From: an uncultured Victivallis sp.
GTDB taxonomy: Bacteria > Verrucomicrobiota > Lentisphaeria > Victivallales > Victivallaceae
Assembly: GCF_944391105.1 (NCBI RefSeq)
Contig: NZ_CALXSK010000016.1
Span: forward strand, 1 to 64,000
Length of the DNA stretch: 64,000 bases
Direction of reading: 5' to 3'
Shown here: positions 9,928 through 18,755 of the stretch, one piece after another
How the letters are laid out: every line of letters starts with the position of its first letter
How positions within the stretch are numbered: the first letter of the stretch is position 1
Made by a program: the position numbers and the translations under genes
The notes under the pieces: model-generated
The model's database searches: none
Told to the model about the DNA's origin: nothing
The model's input: only the letters and a program-made list of their open reading frames with translations

Positions 9928-9956
9928 TTGTCGTTCCTATGCTAATATACTATAAT
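9928..9956 (+). promoter_or_regulatory. Sigma70-type promoter for the sialidase locus
   Basis: TTGTCG (9928-9933) and TATAAT (9951-9956) are separated by 17 bases in a very AT-rich divergent region. Transcription would start near 9963, about 40 bases before the sialidase start. Confidence 0.6.
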
Positions 9957-10001
9957 ATTAAATAAATACAACAAGATCCAGATACGGAAACAAGAACGAA
10001 A

Positions 10002-11105
10002 ATGTCAACAGTAACCATAGAGCTCCCCTCGCAGCCGGGATACATACATTTCCATCCGGAAGAGAGATTTTCCACTCCGCACCGCCTGTGGCAGGGATGT
10101 CCGACCATCGTCTGCACCGCGAAGGGGCGTCTGCTGGCGGGCTGGTATTCCGGCGGAATCGCCGAACCGGACATGCGCAATTACAATCTGCTCGTGCGCA
10201 GCGACGACCACGGGGAAACCTGGAGCGAGCCGATCCTCGTGATCGAGAGCAAACTTTCTATCGGGCTGCGCTGCATAGACATTCAGCTGTGGATCGATCC
10301 CGCCGGAAAATGCTGGGTGTTCTGGACGCAGGTCATCGGCTGGGGCGGTGGCCCTGGCTGCCCGGGGAAGGAGTTCCATGAGACCTGGGCGATGACCGCC
10401 GACGATCCGGACGCCGAGGAAATCCGCTGGTCCGAACCATTTTACGTGACGGACGGATTTCTGCGCTGCAAACCGACCACGCTGCGTGACGGCCGCTGGC
10501 TGATGTGCGCCTATGACCGGAACAGCGAACACTACTGCTATTCGGAATCCCTCGATCAGGGGAAAAGCTGGATCCGACGGAAGGCCGGCAGAAAAATTCC
10601 AACTCCGTTCGACGAATCGATCATCCTGGAACACCGGGACGGCACACTCCGGCTGTTTGCCCGGACCGCCGGCACCGGACACATCGCCGAATCCGTTTCG
10701 ACGGACGGCGGGAAAACGTGGAGCGACGGGTTCAACGGACCGCTGACAAGTCCGGGCAGTCGTTTTTACATCGGCCGCCTCCGTTCCGGAAATCTGATCT
10801 GCGTACGCAACAACGATGCGGTCGACCGGATCAATCTGAGCGTCTCCATTTCCGGGGACGACGGACGGACCTGGAGCCCCCCCATGCTGCTCGACGCGCG
10901 GATGCACACCTCCTATCCGGATGTCGCCGAGGACAGCGACGGAGTCATCTACATCCTTCACGACTGGAGCAGATTCGAAGAAAAGGCGATCCTGCTGACG
11001 CGCCTGACGGAACCGGAAATCATGGTGCGCGGAATGCTCCGCGACAGTTCCCGTGTGGCTCAAATCATCAACCAACCGCCTCGGCATCCGCTGTATCCCC
11101 GCTGA
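10002..11105 (+). CDS. Sialidase-like BNR/Asp-box protein
   Basis: The protein has 367 residues and four Asp-box (S/T-x-D-x-G-x-x-W) repeats: SDDHGETW, LDQGKSW, TDGGKTW and GDDGRTW, spaced through a six-bladed propeller-sized chain. This pattern defines the sialidase superfamily (GH33-like); the arginine triad cannot be assigned with certainty by eye. No signal peptide is visible, so it may be intracellular and act on imported oligosaccharides, or the true function may be a related hydrolase or epimerase. It heads a probable operon with an acetyl esterase 28 bases downstream. The start has only a weak ribosome site (AAGAACG). Confidence 0.82.
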   Translation: MSTVTIELPSQPGYIHFHPEERFSTPHRLWQGCPTIVCTAKGRLLAGWYSGGIAEPDMRNYNLLVRSDDHGETWSEPILVIESKLSIGLRCIDIQLWIDPAGKCWVFWTQVIGWGGGPGCPGKEFHETWAMTADDPDAEEIRWSEPFYVTDGFLRCKPTTLRDGRWLMCAYDRNSEHYCYSESLDQGKSWIRRKAGRKIPTPFDESIILEHRDGTLRLFARTAGTGHIAESVSTDGGKTWSDGFNGPLTSPGSRFYIGRLRSGNLICVRNNDAVDRINLSVSISGDDGRTWSPPMLLDARMHTSYPDVAEDSDGVIYILHDWSRFEEKAILLTRLTEPEIMVRGMLRDSSRVAQIINQPPRHPLYPR

Positions 11106-11133
11106 AAGCGATGAAAATGTCAGGAGAGATGAA

Positions 11134-12382
11134 ATGAAAAAACGACTCTTGCTCGCAACTCTCGCGCTCACCGGAACCCTGTGGGCCGAATCCCTCTACT
11201 TTGACGGGAAAACGGAGAAAAGTCCGGTCCTCTACAAGGCGGGCGAACCGATGACCTTCCTCGTCACTCTGCGGGACAAAGATGCCGACGGCGCAATCGC
11301 CAAAGGCAGAAAACTGGTCTGGAACCGCACCGGAGACGATGGCGAAAACGAACACGGCGAAGCCCTCTCCGACGAGCCGCTGAAAATCACCACCCGGATC
11401 GACAAACCCGGTTTTGTGCGGATCATCGTGAACGTACTGGATCACGACGGCAATCCGATGAAGGGACGCACCGAGCGGTTCGAAAGCGGAGCCGGGGCGG
11501 ATGTCAACCAGCTGCCCGCCGATCCCCTGCCCGCCGACTTCCATGCCTTCTGGGATGCGGAAGTCGCCCGGCTGCACAGCACGCCTTACGATGCGAAAGT
11601 GGAGGCTCTTCCGGTGCGGGACGACATCGAGGTGCTGAAGTTTTCCATCAGCACCTTTCCCGGTGAACGACCGGCGACCGGATACATTCTGTATCCCCGG
11701 AACGCCGCGCCGGGTTCCCTGCCGATGACGGTTCGATTTACCGGATACGGATTCCATGCCACCCGGATTCCCTTCGAGGCGGCGAAGAAGGGACGGCTTG
11801 TCGTGGAAGTCACCCGGCAGGGGGAAGAACCGGATCGCGAACCGGAATATTACAAGGATCTTCAAAACCGCACGATGAAAAACTACTGTTTCCGCAACAA
11901 CAACGACAAATACAAGAATGATTTCTACGGCATGTACATGCGGGGACAGCGGGCAATTCAGTATGCGGAGACGCTGCCCGTGTGGAACAGACGGGACATT
12001 CGAGTCGAAGGGGGTTCCATGGGGGCGGCGCAGGCGATTGCCGCGGCTGCACTGAATCCGCATGTCACGGAGTGCGTTGCGGAGATCCCATGGATGGCCG
12101 ATCTGGCCGGGAAAGCCAGGTTCCGGCGACTGGGGGGGCTGGGCTCCGGGATACACGGAAACACTCCGCTATTTTGATACGGCCAATCTTGCGACCCGGG
12201 TCAAATGTCCGACGACGATCGCAATCGGTCTGGGGGACTATGTCTGTCCTCCCTCCGGACAGATGATTCTCTTCCGCAATCTCGCGGGGGAAAAGACGAT
12301 CAAAATTCATCAGAACCGGATTCACGGTCGCTGCCTGCAGCCGGATCCTTATGAAACCGTGTTTACCGGAGAAATCCGCTGA
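11134..12382 (+). pseudogene. Acetyl xylan esterase/cephalosporin-C deacetylase-like, frameshifted
   Basis: The start ATG follows AGGAG and a signal peptide (MKKRLLLATLALTGTLWA). A beta-domain is followed by an alpha/beta-hydrolase with nucleophile elbow GGSMGA (Ser about 295). The open frame stops at 12177, but the rest of the fold continues in the next frame: YTETLRYFDT, then GLGDYVCPPSGQ with the acidic residue, then NRIHGRC with the catalytic His, ending at 12382. The shift maps to a run of seven G at 12132-12138. Six G would restore LGGWAPGYTETLRYFD. The restored protein would be about 415 residues, normal for the AXE1 family. This is either a real inactivation or phase-variable tract, or an indel error. 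With the sialidase it may deacetylate O-acetylated glycans, which is inference. Confidence 0.85.
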
Positions 12383-12518
12383 GGGGGGATCAATCAACAC
12401 CATCCGGAGAAGATGAATGAATTCTTTGTCGACAGGAATACGGAACCCCCTGGACATCAGCATACTGGAATCGAACACACGCAAAATCAAAAGAAACGGA
12501 ACAAGAGAGGAGGACATC

Positions 12519-14069
12519 ATGAACAGGAGATTTTCTTGCCTCAGGCTGTTGTTGCACGCCACTTGCGGAAGGAACGCAGCCCAATCCGGCCGTTCTGAAT
12601 CTATCCGGCAGAAACGCTTCCGGGCGGAACAGCTCCCCGCATCGACAGAAACAGGACGGGCGGCCGAATTCGAATTGATCGAATTTCTGATGGTAAAAAC
12701 TTGCCCCATGTCCAAGAGTTATCGGCTTTCCGCTCCGCAGCCAGAATCGTCTGAACTTCCGCAATCCAGTTTCAGGCCCGGCAGTACAAGAGAGGGGTTC
12801 GGGGGAGAGAAAGCGATTGGAAACACCGCGCCTCTCCCCGTACCGACCAACCATCAAACTTCCCAGCGGTCCATCATCGCCCCGCAACAAAGTTCAGCGC
12901 CCGGCAGAACAAGAGAGGGGTTCGGGGGAGAGAAAGCGGCTCGTAAGAGCGCGTCTCTCCCCGTACCGACCAACCCTCAAACTCCTCATCGGTCCATCAT
13001 TGCCCCGCAACAAAGTCTCCGCTCGGCAAGCGGCGAAGTGGAGCAAAAACGCGAATGGGTCTTTCCGCAGAAAAGCGGGAAGAGCCGTTCGCGTTTTTGC
13101 GGCTCTTTCCCCTCGCGCCTGCCGACCGCAGCCACGTCCGGAACCGCTCCGTACCCGGCACCGGCACCTTGCCGGACGCAGGGGGTGCGGGGGGCGGCGG
13201 ACACGCCCCCTGCCTCCCACGACCCTGCAACGTTCCGGAAGGCGGACACGCCCCCTGCCTCCCACGACCCTGCAACGTTCCGGAAGGCGGACACGCCCCC
13301 TGCCTCCCACGACCTGGTAACGCGAAAAGCGGCTTTTACCTTGATAAAGCTCCTCGTGGTGATTGCGATCATCGCGATTCTGGCCGGGATGCTGCTGCCT
13401 GCGTTGAACAGTGCCCGGGATCGGGCACAGGCCTCGAATTGCGTCAACAACCTCAAGCAGATCGGCAGCGGTCTGATGCTGTATCAGGGGGATTACAACG
13501 ATTATTTTCCCAAGGCGGTCATGTATGAGGGGGATAATTTCTGGTCGAAAGTTCTGACGGACAGGAACTACGTGACGCTGCCGGTTTTCGCGGATATCGC
13601 CGCAATCAAATGGGGAAACCGCAATACGGAAATAGCGATAAACGGAGCGGAGAAAAATGATCTTGACTCCATGATGTATCAACATCTTCCCTACGGGTAC
13701 AACTGCTTTGAGACAGGAGGGCGGGAAGTTACCGACATTCAGTATCCGTGGCTGAAGGTCACCATGCTCCGGAATCCATCGCTGTTTTTGATCGTGGCGG
13801 ATGCCGGAAACGGTCGCTTGACGAATTCGACCTGGACGAGCGGGAGTTACGTCATACCCCACCACTCAGGCAGCATGGTTGCGAATCTGGCGCACGGAGA
13901 CGGGAGCGTCAGTTCGCTTCGCGGAATCGGGCTGTTCAATCAGAACGAGACCATGAGTTTCGTCGACTGGTACGCGGCGGGGGGACCGCTGAAGTGCTAC
14001 AACAAGGACGGAAACGTCTGGACATATGACGGCAAGGCCCGCACCAGCGGCAACACCCGCGGCAGCTGA
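12519..14069 (+). CDS. Degenerate prepilin-like protein with long repeat-rich N-terminal extension
   Basis: The conserved part begins near 13333: [19 protein letters not shown], then the usual pseudopilin helix and a C-terminal domain ending near [15 protein letters not shown]. Two key positions deviate: Lys replaces the invariant Glu at +5, and the H-x9-DG motif is stretched to H-x11-DG. Upstream lie about 270 in-frame residues, including a second, decayed signal ([13 protein letters not shown] at 12667), a 41-residue repeat twice and a 15-residue repeat three times. I chose the ATG at 12519 because GAGGAGG lies just before it; an in-frame ATG at 12417 also has a ribosome site. The frame is open throughout, but function as a secreted pilin is doubtful. 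It lies between the esterase and the 1474-aa gene. Confidence 0.7.
   Translation: MNRRFSCLRLLLHATCGRNAAQSGRSESIRQKRFRAEQLPASTETGRAAEFELIEFLMVKTCPMSKSYRLSAPQPESSELPQSSFRPGSTREGFGGEKAIGNTAPLPVPTNHQTSQRSIIAPQQSSAPGRTREGFGGEKAARKSASLPVPTNPQTPHRSIIAPQQSLRSASGEVEQKREWVFPQKSGKSRSRFCGSFPSRLPTAATSGTAPYPAPAPCRTQGVRGAADTPPASHDPATFRKADTPPASHDPATFRKADTPPASHDLVTRKAAFTLIKLLVVIAIIAILAGMLLPALNSARDRAQASNCVNNLKQIGSGLMLYQGDYNDYFPKAVMYEGDNFWSKVLTDRNYVTLPVFADIAAIKWGNRNTEIAINGAEKNDLDSMMYQHLPYGYNCFETGGREVTDIQYPWLKVTMLRNPSLFLIVADAGNGRLTNSTWTSGSYVIPHHSGSMVANLAHGDGSVSSLRGIGLFNQNETMSFVDWYAAGGPLKCYNKDGNVWTYDGKARTSGNTRGS
12776..13018 (+). repeat. Two tandem 123-base coding repeats
   Basis: Copies at 12776-12898 and 12899-13018 share GGCAG-ACAAGAGAGGGGTTCGG, then GGAGAGAAAGCGG, CTCTCCCCGTACCGACCAACC and CCCCGCAACAAAGT. 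The period of 123 is 41 codons, and the frame reads [10 protein letters not shown]...PLPVPTN...RSIIAPQQS in both. Copies differ by scattered substitutions, mostly between the conserved blocks. Confidence 0.85.
13196..13314 (+). repeat. Three tandem 45-base coding repeats
   Basis: Copies start at 13196, 13241 and 13286. The first two are identical, and the third diverges after CCCACGACC. Each encodes [15 protein letters not shown]. The array ends seven residues before the FTLIKLLVV pilin signal. The absence of unique spacers excludes a CRISPR array. Confidence 0.9.
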
Positions 14070-14113
14070 TTTCCAGTGCAGATTTATCGGATAACCATCC
14101 AGGAGACACCCCA

Positions 14114-17100
14114 ATGACAAGAAAACTGAAATCTTTGATTCTGATCCTGTTAACACTCATTCCGTTTCTGGCGCTGCATGCGGCTCCGCCCGTCTGGCAG
14201 ACGATTCCGGTGCTGCTGACTCCGGATTCCGAAGAGCGGATCGAATCGACCTCTCCCGCAGCCTTTCGTCTGACGCTGACGCCGGGAGCGCAGAACAACG
14301 CCAAATGCGGAACCCAGCTGGTTTACACCATGGATGCGCCGGTCAGGAATCCCAAGCAGATCGCGTTCCGGGCCAGCTGTCCCGACGGGGGAACGGTCAG
14401 CATGAAATTCGTGGTTTCGGCGCGGGAAAACGGCAAAAGCGTTCCGCACTGGGGGCCGGAGATCAAGGTTTCCGGAAAAGAGTGGAAGAGTTACGTTCTC
14501 CGGCTCGACAAAGATCTGGGCATGCCCGACAGAGAATATCATATCTGGCAGATCAAGCCGGGGGTGGGAATCGTCAATCCCCGAGGCGGTCAGGCGGTGA
14601 CGGTGGCGGTGGAGGATTTCCGGTTTGAAGACGCTCCGGCTCTTCCTGCGGCGGCCGCCCGCCCGCAGCGGAAAAGCGCCGACTGGAGCTATATTCCGGA
14701 GACGCTCACCAGAGATTCCCGGGCGGAGGTGGAATCATTTTCTCCGACGGAATTCAACCTCACGCTGATTCCGGGGCCGCAGAACAACTCGAACTGCGCG
14801 GTGCAGGTGGTGCGCAGCGTGGATGCGCCGTTCCATGCACAGGGGAAACTCGCGTTCCGCGCCCGCTGCCCGGAAGGGGGATCGGTGCAGGTTCACCTGA
14901 TCATCTCCACGCGTCAGAACGGAAAAGTCGTCATGCACTGGGGGCCGAAAATCACGATTTCCGGCCGTGAGTTCGCCCGGTATCACTTCGGGCTGGACAG
15001 CACGTTCGGGCTGCTCGACCAGGAGTATCTGATCCGGCAGATCAAGCCGTTCGTCGGAATCAATGGGACACAGGCCGGCAGAAAAGTGACGGTGGAATTC
15101 CGCGATTTCCAGATCGGCTCGGCCGAAAGTCTCGGTCTGGGTTCCGAGCAGGCCGAAGTGATCGTCTATCCGCCCGGGCGCCCGCGCGGGACTCCGGCTT
15201 CCGATGCGCTCAAGGTGTACTTTCATCTGGACAACGACGATGACGTCCCCGTATCGGCAAAGGGGCTGACCGATCCCATTCCCTACCGCGGCTACCGCGA
15301 AATGCTCCTCGACACGGTGAAAGATGCGGCAGTTCTCTGCGACTCCCCCGAAGAGGCGGACGTGATCATCTATTCCGCGGCGGCCCGCGATCCGGAAGCC
15401 GCCGCCCGGATCGCCGCGGCGGTACGCAAAGGCACCGGGCTGTATGCCGCGGCCAACATCGCCGACCCGGAAGTGGCGGAACTGATTCCGGCGGAGGTGA
15501 CGGTGCGTGAAGTCACCGGATTTCCGGAACGGAGCGCGCTGAAGCCGACCGGAAAAAACGCGGCGTTGTTCCGGGAGCTCTCCGATGCGGAATTCGGCAT
15601 CTATCGGGATCTGCGTCCCCGGCCCGGTGCTGAAATCCTGCTGACCGGCGCCAACGGTGCGCCGCTCCTCGTGCGCAAGGAGAACGTCATCTACAACGCC
15701 TTCGGGCTGGGTTGCGGGCTGATTCGCGAAAAGGCGGCCATCGACCCCTTTCTTCTGCGGGTGATTTCGGAGCTGACCGGCCGAAAACTTGCGGAAAAAG
15801 AGTTGAGTTCTCCCCGGCGCGACGGAGACGGCTGGCTGGAAGGGATCACGGCGGAAAACATCGGCCGCGTGGGATTTGCGCTGGGCGACGGCCTGCTGTG
15901 CGAAACGTTCCGCAACAATCTCTCGGTCGCCTCCGGCAGCGGGGAGTATGAGTTTCTGAAAACGGCGGCGCCCAAACTGCGACTGAACAAGTGGCATATC
16001 CGTTCACTCTCCGGAGCACCGGCGGAACAGGAGCGCGATGTGGACTGGAATTACAGTTACGGACAGATCGGCGTGCTGGAACTGAGCTGTGCTCCGGTCA
16101 TTCCGGAGAAGTGGCGCGGGGAACCGCTTTTTTTTCAGGTGGAGCGCGGCATTGACGATCTGGCGGAGGTCTATTTCAACGACACGCTCCTGGGCAAGGT
16201 GACCCGGGACATGCCGAATTACTGGGAACGGCCGCACCGCTACCGGATTCCGGAGGAGAAGATCCGTTTCGGTGAGGAAAACATGATTCGGGTCGTGACG
16301 GAAAATCTCCGTGAAAGCGGCGGTTTCGGCAGCTGCCCGGAAATCCTGCCGCCCCAGCCGCCGCGGGCGGTGCGTCACGTCCGGGTGGATCGAGCCAACC
16401 CGTTCGGAAAAGGGGGAAACGTCATCGACACCGCGACCGGAGAGAAACACCGTTTCGACACGAGCCTCGTCTTTCCGGGAACCCGGTGGGAGTTTTCCGG
16501 AGAAAGCACATTTCTTTCGTTGAGCAATCTCGCCGCCTGCGCAGCCGTATTCCGCGATGGGGGGATCTCGGTTTTCGACCTCCGCACGCCGCCGGTACTG
16601 ACGGGGAAGTGGGACAAGCCGGTTCTGCTGCTGTTCCCGAAGGAGCGGGGGGTGCCGCTGCTGCTGGTGTTCTCGAAACAACCGGATTCCGTGACGTTTG
16701 ACTTCTCCGGAGGCAAACTCTCGGGGCTGACGGTGACCCGCCGGGGCGGGACCGGCATGATCCTGCCGCTGTGGATCGAGGGAAACCGGCGGGTCTCCAC
16801 CGTCGGCTGGGAGAAGAAACTCCCGGAAGAGCTGCTGCGGAAAATCGATTTCTGGATTCCGAAAGCCTACGCCTATCCGGTCGCCGCCCGGGAGTATTTC
16901 AAGATCGACCGCGAAAAGGGACGCATCCAAATCCGGACAACCTACTCGTACCGGGAGACCGCCAACGACTGGGAGATCTCCCCCGAACCCTTCGCGCCGG
17001 TTTCGCCGCTGGCTTATTTCACCCGGGGCGTGCTCTTTGAATCGAACGAGGCGGAAAACTGGCGGCTGCCGACCGCTTTCGGTTATTTCGCCGCGAGATC

Positions 17101-18538
17101 CAACTCCGACACCGTGCACTGGAGTCTCCCGCTGCCGGAAGATGAACTTCCGGCCTTTCCCGGCTGCCGGACGGGGGAGGATGTGGACACCGTCATCAAT
17201 GAGGTTTACGCAAAAGCCGCCCGGTTCATCGGCGGAAGCCGCCCGGTGGCCACGGCGAATTTCGTCCATCCCTTCAAACCGTCCGATCCCGGCCGGAATA
17301 TGAGTCTGCACATGTGGCTGCACGGTTCTTCCGGAACGGTCGGAGCTCCGTTCGGTCTGAATCCGCGGAATCTGGAGAACTTCAAGGCACGCCTCGCCTA
17401 TCGGTTGCTGACGCCGGTGGAGCAATACGGATACAAGAGCGCCGCCCGGTGGCGGGAGGAGCCGTACAGCGGCCTGCGTTATCCGGTCTGCTACAACAGT
17501 CCCCGCGTACATCACACGAAATTCACCCCGGGAACGGGTTCGAACTTCAATATCTGCGACGCGAACGAGAGTGCCTACATGATCACGACAGTGGCGTGCG
17601 CGGTGGCGGAACAGTTCGGCCAGCGGGAGTTCATCCGGGCGAATCCGACCTGGTTCCGGTGGTTCACGAAGCTGATTTTCAGCGGAGACGATCCGGTGAC
17701 CTTGACCGGGCATTGCGGAGAGTCCGGCCAGGCCGCCTCGATCGACATGCTCAACTGCGAATATGCCGGTATGATGAACGTCGCCCGGATTGCGGAGATT
17801 CTCGGCGACGAGGCATGGCGGGATCAGGCGCTCTACCGCGCCGCCCGGCGGATGGTTCCGACGCTCGCACGTTTCTCGTTCAAAAACTACATCCGCGAAA
17901 CCGGACAGGCGCTGTTCAAAGCAGAAGATGTTTACGGGACCGGATTTACCGAATCGGGATACGAATACCGCTTCGGCGTGGTTCCCGTCAATGCGTCCTA
18001 TCACCTCTACGATATGAGCCAGGGGATTCCGGCGCGACTGCTCAAACTCTATGCCGATTACATTCCGAAGGAGCAGGATGAGTATCTCCGCCGTTTCATC
18101 CGTCCCGCCCTGTACGACGGGAACGGCGTATTCCGGCAGGATCATACCGTGATGAACATGGCGGTCCGGCTCCAGGGGCTTTCCACGGAAGAGCGGCTGA
18201 AACTTGTAGAAGCGTGCCTGGCCAACGAAAATCTTCTGAAACGCCTCAGCGGAGACTATCCCGGCATCCGGCTGGCCTCCAATGTGACCATGGCGCTGGA
18301 TTTCATCTACGGCGACGTTCGTGCGACGGACAGCCGGGATCTGGACATTCGTTCTTTCCATTACGATCCGCAGCGGAAAACCATTTCCGCAGAAATCGCG
18401 GCCGGGAAAGCGCCGAAGCTGGTGCTCCGGAGCGATTTTCCGCCCGCGGATCCTGCATACCCGACGGAGAAGGACGGACGTTTCGAGGTTCCCTTGAAGC
18501 CGAATCAGCTCAATACAGTGCAGATCCAATTGAAGTGA
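14114..18538 (+). CDS. Exported 1474-aa multidomain protein, putative carbohydrate-active enzyme
   Basis: A signal peptide (MTRKLKSLILILLTLIPFLALHA) is followed by two homologous beta-sandwich-like domains (about 23-180 and 190-340), each with NN-x-x-C, HWGP and IWQIKP/IRQIKP elements. Then comes a Rossmann or amidotransferase-like segment (about 370-540). A jelly-roll resembling the sugar-binding domain of GH2 enzymes follows (about 640-740: VERGIDDLAEVYFNDTLLGKV). The C-terminal 450 residues are helical and look like an alpha/alpha toroid (GHCGESGQAAS, DVYGTGFTESGYEYRFG). AGGAG precedes the start. No catalytic residues can be named. Position in the AraC-controlled locus suggests glycan breakdown. 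I do not recognise the family; lyase or hydrolase are both possible. Confidence 0.8.
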   Translation: MTRKLKSLILILLTLIPFLALHAAPPVWQTIPVLLTPDSEERIESTSPAAFRLTLTPGAQNNAKCGTQLVYTMDAPVRNPKQIAFRASCPDGGTVSMKFVVSARENGKSVPHWGPEIKVSGKEWKSYVLRLDKDLGMPDREYHIWQIKPGVGIVNPRGGQAVTVAVEDFRFEDAPALPAAAARPQRKSADWSYIPETLTRDSRAEVESFSPTEFNLTLIPGPQNNSNCAVQVVRSVDAPFHAQGKLAFRARCPEGGSVQVHLIISTRQNGKVVMHWGPKITISGREFARYHFGLDSTFGLLDQEYLIRQIKPFVGINGTQAGRKVTVEFRDFQIGSAESLGLGSEQAEVIVYPPGRPRGTPASDALKVYFHLDNDDDVPVSAKGLTDPIPYRGYREMLLDTVKDAAVLCDSPEEADVIIYSAAARDPEAAARIAAAVRKGTGLYAAANIADPEVAELIPAEVTVREVTGFPERSALKPTGKNAALFRELSDAEFGIYRDLRPRPGAEILLTGANGAPLLVRKENVIYNAFGLGCGLIREKAAIDPFLLRVISELTGRKLAEKELSSPRRDGDGWLEGITAENIGRVGFALGDGLLCETFRNNLSVASGSGEYEFLKTAAPKLRLNKWHIRSLSGAPAEQERDVDWNYSYGQIGVLELSCAPVIPEKWRGEPLFFQVERGIDDLAEVYFNDTLLGKVTRDMPNYWERPHRYRIPEEKIRFGEENMIRVVTENLRESGGFGSCPEILPPQPPRAVRHVRVDRANPFGKGGNVIDTATGEKHRFDTSLVFPGTRWEFSGESTFLSLSNLAACAAVFRDGGISVFDLRTPPVLTGKWDKPVLLLFPKERGVPLLLVFSKQPDSVTFDFSGGKLSGLTVTRRGGTGMILPLWIEGNRRVSTVGWEKKLPEELLRKIDFWIPKAYAYPVAAREYFKIDREKGRIQIRTTYSYRETANDWEISPEPFAPVSPLAYFTRGVLFESNEAENWRLPTAFGYFAARSNSDTVHWSLPLPEDELPAFPGCRTGEDVDTVINEVYAKAARFIGGSRPVATANFVHPFKPSDPGRNMSLHMWLHGSSGTVGAPFGLNPRNLENFKARLAYRLLTPVEQYGYKSAARWREEPYSGLRYPVCYNSPRVHHTKFTPGTGSNFNICDANESAYMITTVACAVAEQFGQREFIRANPTWFRWFTKLIFSGDDPVTLTGHCGESGQAASIDMLNCEYAGMMNVARIAEILGDEAWRDQALYRAARRMVPTLARFSFKNYIRETGQALFKAEDVYGTGFTESGYEYRFGVVPVNASYHLYDMSQGIPARLLKLYADYIPKEQDEYLRRFIRPALYDGNGVFRQDHTVMNMAVRLQGLSTEERLKLVEACLANENLLKRLSGDYPGIRLASNVTMALDFIYGDVRATDSRDLDIRSFHYDPQRKTISAEIAAGKAPKLVLRSDFPPADPAYPTEKDGRFEVPLKPNQLNTVQIQLK

Positions 18539-18543
18539 ATACC

Positions 18544-18567
18544 TTCCGGAATGATCATTCTGGAGAA
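18544..18567. terminator. Inverted repeat at the end of the carbohydrate locus
   Basis: The perfect palindrome GAATGATCATTC is extended by TTCC on the left and GGAGAA on the right and followed by TTTT, six bases after the stop of the 1474-aa gene. It lies between convergent genes. The U-tract is short, so termination strength is uncertain. The remaining 190 bases to 18755 show no gene. Confidence 0.45.
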
Positions 18568-18755
18568 TTTTGCGGAACGGCTCCCCGGAGGAAGCGGGAT
18601 TCGCTTCGCCGGGGGGCGGTCATGAAGGCAGACGCCCAGCCCCCGCGGGCGCGACAAGTCATTCCGCGTTTCAGAAACATGAAATGCCGGAACCGGGAAC
18701 GCAGCAATGCAAGTTCCACGGGCATCGGACCACGAGCCGGCATTCATCTGGAAGT

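Noticed and set aside
13196..13314. CRISPR array
   Set aside because: The copies are directly adjacent 45-base coding repeats without spacers, and no cas gene is nearby.
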